This document shows positions 7,419 to 16,616 of a stretch of 22,846 bases of DNA, piece by piece. How positions within the stretch are numbered: position 1 is the first letter of the stretch; every line of letters starts with the position of its first letter. The notes beneath the pieces were generated by a model that saw only the letters and a program-made list of their open reading frames with translations, did not search any database and had not been told where the DNA came from. A program made the position numbers and the translations under genes. The stretch is from an uncultured Planctomycetales bacterium (GTDB taxonomy: Bacteria > Planctomycetota > Planctomycetia > Isosphaerales > Isosphaeraceae): NCBI GenBank assembly GCA_937907525.1, contig CALCIB010000068.1, forward strand, positions 1 through 22,846. Direction: 5' to 3'.

Positions 7419-8725
7419 GCGCGGAGGCTTCGGAACTTCCCGAGATCGACGAGCCTTCCGCGGCGGTCGCCTGGCGGACGTGGACGGCGTGCGGCTTGAT
7501 GCTTTTGGCGACGGCCCTCAACTACATGGACCGCCAGGCCCTCGCCCAGCAGGCCAGCCACGTCCAGGCCGAGTTGAAGCTCTCCAACGAGGACTACGGC
7601 AACCTCGAGTTCTGGTTCGGGATCGCCTTCGCCGGCGGGAGCGTCGCCACCGGGTTCCTGGTCGACTGGTTCAGCCTGCGCTGGCTTTACCCGGCGATCC
7701 TTTCGGGGTGGTCGATCGTGGGCTTCCTGACCGGCGGGGCGACGTCGTATGGGGAATTGCTGACATATCGAATCCTGCTAGGTTTCTTCGAATCCGGCCA
7801 GTGGCCCTGCGCGCTGGCGGCGTCGCAGCGGCTGCTGTCGCGCGGCAACCGGGCGATGGGCAACAGCATCCTCCAAAGCGGCGCGTCGCTGGGGGCGATC
7901 GTCACGCCGATGGTGGTGCTGGCCCTGAACCACGAAGGAATCGGAGGCTGGCGGACGCCGTTCCGGGTCATCGGCCTGTTGGGAGGGGCGTGGGTCGTCG
8001 CCTGGCTCTTGATGATCCGCCCGCGCGACCTGGACGTCCCGGAGGGCGACGCCGCGACCGGCGAGCCCGGCGACGTGGAGGCGGTCGACTCCGGGACGAC
8101 GATCCGTCGGATCGCGGCCCTGATCGTGACGGTGATCGTCATCAACCTCTGCTGGCAATATTTTCGCGCGTGGATGCCGAAGATGCTGGAGTCGGAGCAC
8201 GGCTACGGCGCGGCGGCCGTGCAGTGGTTCTCCTCGGGATATTACGTCGCCGCGGGGATCGGCTGCCTGGTCGCGGGCGCGATGTCGAGGGCGCTGGCGG
8301 ATCGCGGCTGGAGCGTCCACCGCGCCCGGTTGGCGACGTTCGCCGCGTGCGTCGCCCTGACGGCCCTGAGCCTGGCGGCGGCCTACCTGCCGGCGTCGCC
8401 GCTACTCCTCGCGCTGCTTTTGGCGATCGGCTTCGGCTCGCTGGGGCAGTTTCCGCTCTACTACGCCTTCACGCAGGAGATCTCCGCGCGCTGGATGGGC
8501 CGGGTGACCGGCGCGTTGAGCTTCGCCGCCTGGGTCGTCACCGGCGCGGCGCATCCGGTGATCGGCCGTTGGATCGACCGCACCGGCTCTTACGCCGCGC
8601 CCAACGCGCTGGCCGGACTGGCGCCGGTCGCGGGCCTGGCCGTGATCCTGATCCTGTGGGACTTCCCCGGGCGTCGTGGCCGCGCGGCGGAGGCGACGCC
8701 GGCCGAGGCCGTTCGGAACTCGTGA
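7415..8725 (+). CDS. MFS transporter, anion:cation symporter-like
   Basis: A 436-residue inner-membrane transporter with about 12 predicted helices. The start overlaps the creatininase stop by 4 bp (ATGA). After a short acidic N-terminal tail, helix 1 ends in ALNYMDRQALAQ (Asn36, Asp39, Arg40), characteristic of the ACS/hexuronate-type branch of the major facilitator superfamily. The loop between helices 2 and 3 reads DWFSLRWLYP in place of the usual D-R-x-G-R-R. A hydrophilic central loop (about 207-230, GEPGDVEAVDSG) separates the two six-helix halves. Substrates in this branch are organic anions such as sugar acids or carboxylates; coupling to the creatininase-family gene suggests a small organic compound or amide, but this is inference. 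Confidence 0.9.
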   Translation: MSAEASELPEIDEPSAAVAWRTWTACGLMLLATALNYMDRQALAQQASHVQAELKLSNEDYGNLEFWFGIAFAGGSVATGFLVDWFSLRWLYPAILSGWSIVGFLTGGATSYGELLTYRILLGFFESGQWPCALAASQRLLSRGNRAMGNSILQSGASLGAIVTPMVVLALNHEGIGGWRTPFRVIGLLGGAWVVAWLLMIRPRDLDVPEGDAATGEPGDVEAVDSGTTIRRIAALIVTVIVINLCWQYFRAWMPKMLESEHGYGAAAVQWFSSGYYVAAGIGCLVAGAMSRALADRGWSVHRARLATFAACVALTALSLAAAYLPASPLLLALLLAIGFGSLGQFPLYYAFTQEISARWMGRVTGALSFAAWVVTGAAHPVIGRWIDRTGSYAAPNALAGLAPVAGLAVILILWDFPGRRGRAAEATPAEAVRNS

Positions 8726-8767
8726 CGGCCGGGTCGTTCCGGTTCGCGGGCTTGGAGGGAGTAAGGG

Positions 8768-9883
8768 ATGAGGACCGTCGCCGAGGTGGCCGATTGGCTG
8801 GAGGGCTTCGCGCCGTCGAGCCTGGCCGAGGACTGGGACAACGTGGGCTTGCTCTGGGGCGACCCGACCGCGGAGGTCGAGCGGGTGATGACCTGCCTGA
8901 CCGTCACCGCCGAGTCCGCCGACGAGGCGATCCGCGAGGGCGCCGGGATGATCCTGAGCCATCACCCGATCCTCTTCCGCGAGACCAAGCGCATTCGCGC
9001 CGACTTGCCGGGAACGGCCTTCCTCTGGCGGCTGGCGCGCGCGGGGTTGGCGGTCGCCAGCCCGCACACCGCCTTCGACGGCGCGGTCGACGGGATCAAC
9101 GCCGGGCTCTGCCGACGGCTGGGGCTGGTCGACGCCGTCCCCATCCGGCGGGCCGCGGCGCCCGCGTTCAAGGTGGTCGTCTTCACCCCCGAGGCCGATC
9201 GCGACGCCGTGCTCGCCGCCGCCTTCGCCGCGGGGGCGGGACGGATCGGCGACTACTCGGAATGCTCGTTCGCCGTTCCGGGAAACGGGACGTTCCTGGG
9301 AGGCGAGACGACCGACCCGACCGTGGGCGCGCGCGGCCGCCGCGAGACGGTCGCCGAGCTTCGCGTCGAGACGGTCTGCCCCGGCGATCGGCTCGCGGCG
9401 GTCCTGGCGGCGATCCGCGCGGCGCACTCCTACGAGGAGCCGGCGATCGACGTCCATCCGGTCGAGCCGCCGCCGTCGGACGTCGGCGCGGGGCGGATCG
9501 GCCGGTTGGAGGAGGCGCGGTCGCTGGGAGACCTCGCCCGCGCCGTCTCGCGCGCGCTGGGGACCGCCGTGCAAGCGGCCGGCGACCTGGAGATGCCGGT
9601 CGAGCGGGTGGCCGTCGCCTGCGGCGCGGGGGACGACTTCCTGGCCGACGCCGTCCGCATGGGCGCGCAGGCGCTTTTGACCGGCGAGGCCCGCTTCCAC
9701 CGGGCGCTCGAGGCGCGCGCCCTGGGCGTCGGCCTGATCGTCGCCGGCCACCACGCCACCGAGCGGCCGGGCGTGGAGGACCTGGCCGAACACGTCGCCC
9801 GCGCCTTCCCCGACCTGGTCGTCTGGCCCAGCCGCGACGAGGTCGACCCGCTGGTCCCGGTCCACGACCCCGCGCGGCGGTGA
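8768..9883 (+). CDS. Nif3-like dinuclear metal-centre protein (GTP cyclohydrolase 1 type 2 homolog)
   Basis: A 371-residue cytoplasmic protein of the NIF3/YbgI/YqfO family. The length indicates the YqfO-type form, with a PII/CutA-like domain (about 134-230) inserted between the two halves of the core. Metal ligands are recognisable: SHHP at 64-67 (His65, His66), SPHTAFD at 98-104 (Asp104), and GHHATERPG at 327-335 (His328, Glu332, the spacing seen in YbgI). GGAGGGA lies 7 bp before the ATG. It follows the MFS gene by 42 bp and is probably in the same transcript. The family's biochemical role is unsettled despite the GTP cyclohydrolase name. Confidence 0.93.
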   Translation: MRTVAEVADWLEGFAPSSLAEDWDNVGLLWGDPTAEVERVMTCLTVTAESADEAIREGAGMILSHHPILFRETKRIRADLPGTAFLWRLARAGLAVASPHTAFDGAVDGINAGLCRRLGLVDAVPIRRAAAPAFKVVVFTPEADRDAVLAAAFAAGAGRIGDYSECSFAVPGNGTFLGGETTDPTVGARGRRETVAELRVETVCPGDRLAAVLAAIRAAHSYEEPAIDVHPVEPPPSDVGAGRIGRLEEARSLGDLARAVSRALGTAVQAAGDLEMPVERVAVACGAGDDFLADAVRMGAQALLTGEARFHRALEARALGVGLIVAGHHATERPGVEDLAEHVARAFPDLVVWPSRDEVDPLVPVHDPARR

Positions 9884-10030
9884 CTCGGCCCTCCCGCTCG
9901 ATCGGCTCCGCATCGAAAGAAAATCCCAGCGGAACTAAGAAACCCTCGCGGGCGTCGTTCTAGGTTAGGATGAGGATCGCGCCGGCGCGGAGCGCCGGGG
10001 CTGGGATCGTTCACGTCTCGCGAGGCCGTC

Positions 10031-13000
10031 ATGAAAATGTCCACGCTCGCCCTGTTCGCCGTCGCGTCGCTGGTCGCGCTGTGCGGGGTCGTCCTGGCGT
10101 TCCCGACCGCGGAGCCGCCACGGGGCAAGGCCCGGGCCGACGCGCTGATGGGCCAGGGGAACTTCAAGGACGCCCACGACGTCTACCAGGCCCTCGTCGC
10201 CGCGCCCGCGAGCGACCCCGCGGAGGTGGAGGACGCGCTTTCCAGGGGCATTCAATGCCTGAACCAACTCGGCCGCGTGGACGAGATCGACGGCTTCCTG
10301 GAAGCGGCCGTGACCGGGCGGAAGGACGACGCCCGGACGGCCGTGGCCGTCGCCGAGTGCTATTTGAACCAGATCCCGCATCAGGGGTTCGTCGTCGCCG
10401 GCGAGTTCGCCCGCGGCGGCCGTCGCGGCGGAGGCGGCCGCTACGTCGACGCCACCGACCGCGACCGCGTCCGCGCCCTCCAACTCCTCACGCACGCCAT
10501 CGACGCCATGAAGGGCGACCCCGACCGCGCCCGCGCCGGCCGGTTCTTTCAGACGCTCGCCGGCGCGCTGACGTTCGAACGCCTCGGCGGCGAGGCGTGG
10601 CGGCTCCAGAGTTTGACGGACCTCGACGCGCTTCCCGACTACGACGAGTACACCCGCGGCCGCTGGGGAGGCTGGGGTGGAGACTCGACCGGCGCGCCCG
10701 TGACGGCCGACGGCGCGCCCGTCTATTACCACGTCCCCGAGTCGTTCCAGAAGGCCCAAAACGACGGCGAGCGCTGGCGATGGGCGCTGGCCCAGGCCGC
10801 CGAGGCCGACGCCGGACTGCTCAACGACGTCCGCATGACCCTCGGCCAGTTCATGCTCGGCCAGTTCGGGACGCAAACCCTCCAGCAAGGCGGGTTCCAG
10901 CCGATGGTCGCGGACGACGACGGCGACGGTGACGAGGCCGAGCCCGCCACCAGCATCTACGGACTGGAGACGCTCAAGGACGACGAGACCGTCGCCCGGC
11001 TGGCCTCGGGCGTGAAGCGGTTCGCGCTCCCCGACGAGTTCAATCCCATCAAGATCTTCCAGTCGGTCGTCGACGACCCCAAGACCGGCCGCGCCGAACA
11101 GGCGACCGTCGCCCTGGCGAGCCTCTTCGAAGACCGCCGCCAGTTCGTCCGCGCCGCCGACTACTGGAAACAGGCCGTCGAGAAATACGGCGACCCGAAC
11201 AAGGCTTACCAGTCCCGTCTCGACCAGATCGAGAAGCCATGGGGCCGGTTCGAACCCACGTCCACCCATCCCGCCGACCGCGGCGCGAGCGTCGACTTTA
11301 CCTTCCGCAACGGCCGCAAAGTCCGGTTCGAGGCCCACGAGGTCCTCGTCGACAAGCTCCTCAAGGACGTCAAGGACTACCTCCGCTCCAGGCCCGACCA
11401 ACTCGACTGGCAAAGGACCGACGTCAACGACGTCGGCGCGCGGCTGGTGTCGCTCGACCAGAAGCAGTACCAGGGCGATTCGGTCGCGACGTGGGCGCTG
11501 GACCTCGACCCGCCGGCCGACCACTTCGACCGCCGCGTCGTCGTGACGACCCCGCTGCAAAAGGCCGGCGCGTACCTGCTGACCGCCACGATGGAGGGGG
11601 GCAACGTCTCCCGCGTGGTCGTCTGGGTCGACGACACGGTCCTGGTCCGCAAGCCGCTGGAGAAGCAACACCTCTACTTCGCCGCCGACGCCCGCTCCGG
11701 CGCGGCCGTCGAGGGCGCGTCGCTGGAGCTCTTCGGCTGGCGGACGCGCCAGATCGGGCAAGGGAACAAGTTCACCGTCGACGTGACGGAGCAAGCCGCG
11801 ACCACCGACGCCGACGGCCTCGCGGTCGTGGACGCGCCTCGGCGCGAGCCCCGCGTCGGCGTCCACCAGTGGCTGGCGACCGCCCGAACGACCGACGGCC
11901 GTCTCGCCTACCTGGGCTTCACCGGGCTCTGGCCGCTGGATCGCAACCCCCAGCGGTTCGACCAGACCACCGCGATCGTCATCACCGACCGCCCCGTCTA
12001 CCGCCCCGGCCACTCCGCCAAGTTCAAGGCGTGGGTCGCCCGCGCCCGCTACGACGCGCCCGACGCCTCCCCCTTCGCCGGGGCCCAGGTCCAGGTCGTC
12101 ATCAACAACCCCAAGGGTGAGAAAATCCTTGAGAAGACGCTGAAGGCCGACGCTTACGGCGGCGTCGACGGCGAGGTCGAACTGCCGACGGACGCGACGC
12201 TCGGCGTCTACCGCGTCGGCGTCGCCGTCGTGGACGGGATCGCCGTCTTCAACCGCGGCGGCGGCTCGTTCCGGGTCGAGGAGTACAAGAAGCCCGAGTT
12301 CGAGGTGAAGGTCGACGCCCCCGACGAACCCGTCGCGCTGGGCGAGAAGGTCAAGGCGACCGTCAAGGCCGATTACTACTTCGGCGGGCCGGTGACCCAG
12401 GCGACGGTCAAGTACAAGGTCCTCCGCCGCGAGGCCGACGACCGCTGGTTCCCCGTCGGCCGCTGGGACTGGCTCTACGGCAACGGCTACTGGTGGTTCG
12501 CGACCGACGCCTCGTGGTATCCCGGCTGGAACGCCTGGGGCATGCGCGCGCCGATCGCCTGGTGGTGGCCGCGGCCGCAAGGACCGCCGGAGGTCGTCGC
12601 CGACGCCGAAGTCCCCATCGGCCCCGACGGCAAGGTGGAAATCGAGATCGACACCGCCTTCGCCAAGGCCGCCCACCCGAACCGCGACCACCGCTACGAG
12701 ATCCAGGCCACCGTCACCGACCAGTCCCGCCGCGCCATCGACGGCTCCGGCGCGGTTCTCGTCGCCCGCAAGCCGTTCGCCGTGTATACCTGGGTCGACC
12801 GCGGCCACTACAAGGCCGGCGACACGATCACCGCCGACGTCCGCGCCCAGACCCTCGACCGCAAGCCGGTGGTCGGCAAGGGGACGCTCAAACTGTTGCA
12901 GATCACTTACGACGATCAAGGCAAGCCGATCGAGACCCCCGTCGAAACCTGGCCGCTCGCGCTCGACGCCGACGGCCGCGCCGAGCAACCGATCAAGGCG

Positions 13001-16000
13001 GCCCAGGCGGGACAGTACAGAATCTCGGCCGTGGTCGACGACGGCCAGGGGCATGAGATCGAGGGCGGCTACCTCGTCACCGTGGCCGGCCAGGGCTTCG
13101 ACGGCGCGTCGTTCCACTTCGGCGACCTGGAGCTGGTCCCGGACAGGAAGGAGTACCGGCCGGGCGACAAGATGCGGCTCCAGATCAACACCGAGCGCGC
13201 GGACTCCACCGTCTTGCTGTTCCTTCGCCCCTCCAACGGCGTGTACTCCAACTTCAAGCCGATCCGGCTGAAGGGGAAGTCGACGACGATCGACGTCCCG
13301 GTGGCCACGGCCGACATGCCCAACCTGTTCGTGGAAGCCCTCACCGTCTCCAACGGCAAGCTCCACGTCCAGGCCCGCGACGTCGCCGTGCCGCCGGAGT
13401 CGCGGATCGTCGACGTGAAGGTGGAGGCGTCGCGGGCAACCTACAAGCCCGGCGAGAAGGCGAAGCTCTCCCTCAAACTGACCGGCCCCGGCGGCAAGCC
13501 GTTCGTCGGCTCCACGGCGCTCGCGGTCTACGACAAGGCCGTCGAATACATCTCGGGCGGATCGAACGTCGCCGACATCAAGGACGTCTTTTGGAAGTGG
13601 AAACGGTCGCACCACCCGTCAACCGAATCCAGCCTGTCGCGGGCGTTCCACAACCTCCTCAAGCCGGACGAGACGCCCATGGCCGACCTGGGCGCCTTCG
13701 GCGGCGGCATGGCCCCCGGCCGCGACGGGTCCATGTACTTTAAGAGGAAGAGCGCGATGCGCGGCGGCATGGGCGGGATGGGCGGCGGTATCGTGATGGA
13801 CGGGAACGCCATGATGGAGGCCGCCCCGGCGACCCCGATGGCGCTGGCCGCCGCGCCCGCGGCGGCGTTGGGGGAGGCGCCGCCCGCCGAGAAGATGCGA
13901 AGGGTGGTCGCCGCCGACGCCTTCGAGCCCGACGACAAGGCCGCCGAGGCCGCCGCGCCGTCCGTCCGAACCAACTTCGCCGACACCGCCTTCTGGGCCG
14001 CGGCGATCGAGACCGGGCCCGACGGCGCCGCCGAGGTCGAGTTCCCCGTCCCCGACAGCCTCACCACCTGGAAGGTCCGATCCTGGACCATGGGCCCCGG
14101 CGCCCGCGTCGGTCAGGCGGAGGCCGAGTTCGTCACGTCCAAGGACCTGCTCGTCAGGCTTCAAGCCCCGCGGTTCTTCGTCCAGAAGGACGAGGTGGTC
14201 CTCTCGGCCGTCGTCCATAGCAAGTTGAAAGAGGCCAAGTCGGTCCTCGTCGCCCTGGAACTCGAAGGGAGCGTCCTGGAGCCGATGGACGAGACGTCCC
14301 GGACGATCGACCTGGCCGCCGGCGGCGAGGCCCGCGTCGACTGGCGCGTGAAGGTCGCGCACGAGGGGCAGGCCGTCGTCCGCATGAAGGCCGTCGCGGA
14401 TTCTGACTCCGACGCCGCCCAGATGACGTTCCCCGCCTACGTCCACGGCATGCTCAAGATGGAGGCGATCGCCGGCGCGATCCGACCGGACCAGTCGGAG
14501 GCGACCGTCAAGATCAACGTCCCCGCCGAGCGCCGGCCGGAGCAGACCCGGCTTGAGGTCCGCTACTCGCCGACCCTCGCCGGGGCGCTCGTCGACGCCC
14601 TCCCCTACCTGGTCGATTACCCTTACGGCTGCACCGAGCAGACCCTCAACCGCTTCCTGCCGACGGTCGTCACCCAGCGGATTCTCATCGACATGGGCGT
14701 GGATCTGAAGGCCGTGCAAGCGGCCCATACGAACCTCAACGCCCAGCAGTTGGGCCCCAACCGACCGGCGTTCCCCAAGGAACACCCGGCGGCGCGCAAC
14801 CCCGTCTTCGACATCGACGAGGTCGCCAAGATGGCCCGCGCGGGACTCGACCGCCTGGCCGAGATGCAGCTCTCCGACGGCGGCTGGGGCTGGTTCTCCG
14901 GCTACGGCGAACGCTCCTACCCGCACACCACCGCGCAGGTCGTCCACGGCCTGCAAATCGCCCGCAAGAACGACCTGGCGATCCCGGACGGAATGCAAGA
15001 ACGCGGCGTCGCCTGGCTGACCAGCTATCAGGCCGAGCAGGTCCGCCTGCTCAAGAACGGCGAGACCGAGACCAAGCCCTACAGGAAGAAGGCCGACGAC
15101 ATGGACGCGCTCGTGTTCATGGTCCTGGCCGACGCCGACGTCCGCGTCCCCGGCATGCTCGAATACCTGGAGCGCGACCGCCCCGGCCTCTCCGCGCAGG
15201 GCAAGTGCCTCTACGGCCTGGGCCTCCACAAGTTCGGCGAGGCCGCGAAACTCGCCGAGGTCATGAAGAACCTGAGCCAGTACGTCGTCGAGGACGAGGA
15301 GAACCAAACGGCCTGGCTGAAGCTCCCCAACCAGGGCTACTGGTGGTACTGGTACGGGAGCGAGACCGAGACCGACGCCTTCTACCTCAAGCTCCTCTCC
15401 GCCGTCGACCCCAGGGGCCGGCTGGCGTCGCGGCTGAGCAAGTACATCCTCAACAACCGCGCCCACGGGAGTTACTGGAACTCCACCCGCGACACCGGCT
15501 ACAACGTCGAGGCCCTCGCCGACTTCCTCAAGGCCAGCGGCGAGGACAAGCCGGACATGACCGTCACGATCGCCGTCGATGGCGAGGTCCGCAAGGAGGT
15601 GACGATCACCCCCGCCAACCTCTTCGGTTTCGACGCCTCGCTGGTCCTCGAAGGCGACGATCTAAGCTCCGGCGAGCACTCGATCACCCTCGCCAGGAAG
15701 GGGACGGGCCCGCTTTACTTCAACACGTACTTGACCAACTTCACCCTTGAAGACCCGATCGCCCGCGCCGGGCTTGAGGTGAAGGTCGACCGCCGGGTCT
15801 ACCGCCTGATCCGCGACGACAAGGCGGTCGACGTCGCCGGCGGCCGCGGCCAGTCGCTGGCCCAGCGCGTCGAAAAGTACCGCCGCGAGCCGCTCGCCGA
15901 CGGCGCGACCCTCAAGAGCGGCGACCTGGTCGAGGTGGAGCTGAAGATCGACAGCAAGAACGACTACGAGTACCTCGTCTTCGAGGACTACAAGGCCGCC

Positions 16001-16246
16001 GGCTTCGAGCCCGTCGAGGTCCGCAGCGGCTACAACGGCAACGACATGGGCGCCTACGTCGAATACCGCGACGAGCGCGTCGCGTTCTTCGTCCCCTGGC
16101 TGGCTCGCGGCGAGCACTCCGTCGCCTACCGCCTCCGCGCCGAGATCCCAGGCCGCTTCCACGCCCTCCCCGCGCGCGGCGCGGCGATGTACGCCCCGGA
16201 ACTGAAAGCCAACTCCGACGAGGTCCGCCTGGAGGTGACGGACTGA
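10031..16246 (+). CDS. Large secreted alpha-2-macroglobulin-family protein with thioester
   Basis: A 2071-residue putative protease trap. Residues 1-24 form a Sec signal peptide (LALFAVASLVALCGVVLAF) without a proper lipobox. Residues about 35-405 look helical and TPR-like, an addition to the usual bacterial architecture. MG2 begins near TDRPVYRPGHSAKFKAWV (about 653-670). Further MG domains follow, including YKAGDTITADVRAQ near 925 and EYRPGDKMRLQIN near 1040 (bait-region/BRD part). The A2M domain is near 1313-1380 (DSLTTWKVRSWT). The thioester motif GCTEQ has Cys1534 and Gln1537 and is intact. The helical toroid contains GGWGWFSGYGE near 1618, and a C-terminal MG10-like domain ends the protein. 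Oddities are a Trp-rich insert near 806-855 and a Gly/Met-rich segment near 1224-1260. GAGG lies 5 bp before the ATG. No pbpC-like partner is in view. Confidence 0.95.
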   Translation: MKMSTLALFAVASLVALCGVVLAFPTAEPPRGKARADALMGQGNFKDAHDVYQALVAAPASDPAEVEDALSRGIQCLNQLGRVDEIDGFLEAAVTGRKDDARTAVAVAECYLNQIPHQGFVVAGEFARGGRRGGGGRYVDATDRDRVRALQLLTHAIDAMKGDPDRARAGRFFQTLAGALTFERLGGEAWRLQSLTDLDALPDYDEYTRGRWGGWGGDSTGAPVTADGAPVYYHVPESFQKAQNDGERWRWALAQAAEADAGLLNDVRMTLGQFMLGQFGTQTLQQGGFQPMVADDDGDGDEAEPATSIYGLETLKDDETVARLASGVKRFALPDEFNPIKIFQSVVDDPKTGRAEQATVALASLFEDRRQFVRAADYWKQAVEKYGDPNKAYQSRLDQIEKPWGRFEPTSTHPADRGASVDFTFRNGRKVRFEAHEVLVDKLLKDVKDYLRSRPDQLDWQRTDVNDVGARLVSLDQKQYQGDSVATWALDLDPPADHFDRRVVVTTPLQKAGAYLLTATMEGGNVSRVVVWVDDTVLVRKPLEKQHLYFAADARSGAAVEGASLELFGWRTRQIGQGNKFTVDVTEQAATTDADGLAVVDAPRREPRVGVHQWLATARTTDGRLAYLGFTGLWPLDRNPQRFDQTTAIVITDRPVYRPGHSAKFKAWVARARYDAPDASPFAGAQVQVVINNPKGEKILEKTLKADAYGGVDGEVELPTDATLGVYRVGVAVVDGIAVFNRGGGSFRVEEYKKPEFEVKVDAPDEPVALGEKVKATVKADYYFGGPVTQATVKYKVLRREADDRWFPVGRWDWLYGNGYWWFATDASWYPGWNAWGMRAPIAWWWPRPQGPPEVVADAEVPIGPDGKVEIEIDTAFAKAAHPNRDHRYEIQATVTDQSRRAIDGSGAVLVARKPFAVYTWVDRGHYKAGDTITADVRAQTLDRKPVVGKGTLKLLQITYDDQGKPIETPVETWPLALDADGRAEQPIKAAQAGQYRISAVVDDGQGHEIEGGYLVTVAGQGFDGASFHFGDLELVPDRKEYRPGDKMRLQINTERADSTVLLFLRPSNGVYSNFKPIRLKGKSTTIDVPVATADMPNLFVEALTVSNGKLHVQARDVAVPPESRIVDVKVEASRATYKPGEKAKLSLKLTGPGGKPFVGSTALAVYDKAVEYISGGSNVADIKDVFWKWKRSHHPSTESSLSRAFHNLLKPDETPMADLGAFGGGMAPGRDGSMYFKRKSAMRGGMGGMGGGIVMDGNAMMEAAPATPMALAAAPAAALGEAPPAEKMRRVVAADAFEPDDKAAEAAAPSVRTNFADTAFWAAAIETGPDGAAEVEFPVPDSLTTWKVRSWTMGPGARVGQAEAEFVTSKDLLVRLQAPRFFVQKDEVVLSAVVHSKLKEAKSVLVALELEGSVLEPMDETSRTIDLAAGGEARVDWRVKVAHEGQAVVRMKAVADSDSDAAQMTFPAYVHGMLKMEAIAGAIRPDQSEATVKINVPAERRPEQTRLEVRYSPTLAGALVDALPYLVDYPYGCTEQTLNRFLPTVVTQRILIDMGVDLKAVQAAHTNLNAQQLGPNRPAFPKEHPAARNPVFDIDEVAKMARAGLDRLAEMQLSDGGWGWFSGYGERSYPHTTAQVVHGLQIARKNDLAIPDGMQERGVAWLTSYQAEQVRLLKNGETETKPYRKKADDMDALVFMVLADADVRVPGMLEYLERDRPGLSAQGKCLYGLGLHKFGEAAKLAEVMKNLSQYVVEDEENQTAWLKLPNQGYWWYWYGSETETDAFYLKLLSAVDPRGRLASRLSKYILNNRAHGSYWNSTRDTGYNVEALADFLKASGEDKPDMTVTIAVDGEVRKEVTITPANLFGFDASLVLEGDDLSSGEHSITLARKGTGPLYFNTYLTNFTLEDPIARAGLEVKVDRRVYRLIRDDKAVDVAGGRGQSLAQRVEKYRREPLADGATLKSGDLVEVELKIDSKNDYEYLVFEDYKAAGFEPVEVRSGYNGNDMGAYVEYRDERVAFFVPWLARGEHSVAYRLRAEIPGRFHALPARGAAMYAPELKANSDEVRLEVTD

Positions 16247-16296
16247 CGCCGACGTCCGCCCATCACGGATTTGAGGACGATTGAACGCCCTTCCCC

Positions 16297-16305
16297 CCTC
16301 GCGGG
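16297..16305. repeat. Left 9-bp target-site duplication of E2
   Basis: cctcgcggg, repeated at 16608-16616. It sits in the loop and 3' arm of the terminal hairpin of E1. Confidence 0.85.
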
Positions 16306-16607
16306 CATAGGTATGGCCACAACTTTTCGATTAGGAATTTGGAGAGCATAGGCAAGCTCTATATTGACCCAGATCGCCTATTCCGTCCCCTCTCCCACCG
16401 GGAGAGGGCAGCCGCGCAGCGGCGGGTGAGGGTCGTCGCGCTTCGCGGGGAGCGTCGGGTCGGCATGACGCAAGCCCAGAGCGTATCCCGAAATGCGACG
16501 ACCCTCACCCGGCCCTTCGGGCCACCCTCTCCCGGTGGGAGAGGGGACATCGGACGCTTGCCTATCCTTCCCAGATTCCGAGTCGAAAAGTTGTGGCCAT
16601 ACCTATG
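16306..16607. mobile_element. E2: 302-bp MITE-like element with 52-bp terminal inverted repeats
   Basis: Left terminus 16306-16357 and right terminus 16556-16607 are inverted copies matching at 46 of 52 positions, with the outer 25 identical (starting cataggtatggccacaactt). The direct repeat cctcgcggg is found at 16297-16305 and 16608-16616, a perfect 9-bp target-site duplication. Copies B and C of E1 have this 9-mer only once, showing the pre-insertion state. The interior has no transposase or other gene, so movement would need a transposase acting in trans; the supplying IS family cannot be named from this window. Confidence 0.85.
16385..16548. repeat. E3: internal inverted-repeat module inside E2
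   Basis: Arms 16385-16439 and 16495-16548 are imperfect inverted repeats (both outer ends read gtcccctctcccaccgggag when oriented alike). They differ mainly in a central block where one arm has cagccgcgcagcgg and the other tggcccgaagggcc. Each arm carries its own palindrome (ctctcccaccgggagag and its mirror). The 55-bp centre (16440-16494) is unique in the window. The composition resembles widespread GC-rich intergenic repeats of the ccctctcccg/ggtgagggt type, so E3 may be another repeat captured by E2. Confidence 0.72.
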
Positions 16608-16616
16608 CCTCGCGGG
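16608..16616. repeat. Right 9-bp target-site duplication of E2
   Basis: cctcgcggg, identical to 16297-16305, immediately outside the right terminus of E2. The E1 sequence resumes with ggaaggtggcccgaagggcc. Confidence 0.85.

Noticed and set aside
7480..9963. 827-codon plus-strand frame across the MFS and Nif3 genes
   Set aside because: Arg/Gly/Pro-rich shadow of two genes with recognisable families in another frame.
9884..10030. Promoter with TAGGAT -10 near 9968 for the alpha-2-macroglobulin gene
   Set aside because: No matching -35 at proper distance, and planctomycete promoter consensus is too loose to support a call.
9965..13615. 1216-codon open frame on the minus strand opposite the alpha-2-macroglobulin
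   Set aside because: A GC-rich third-position shadow: low-complexity Val/Gly/Leu/Asp/Arg composition, no domains, fully inside a well-supported gene on the other strand.
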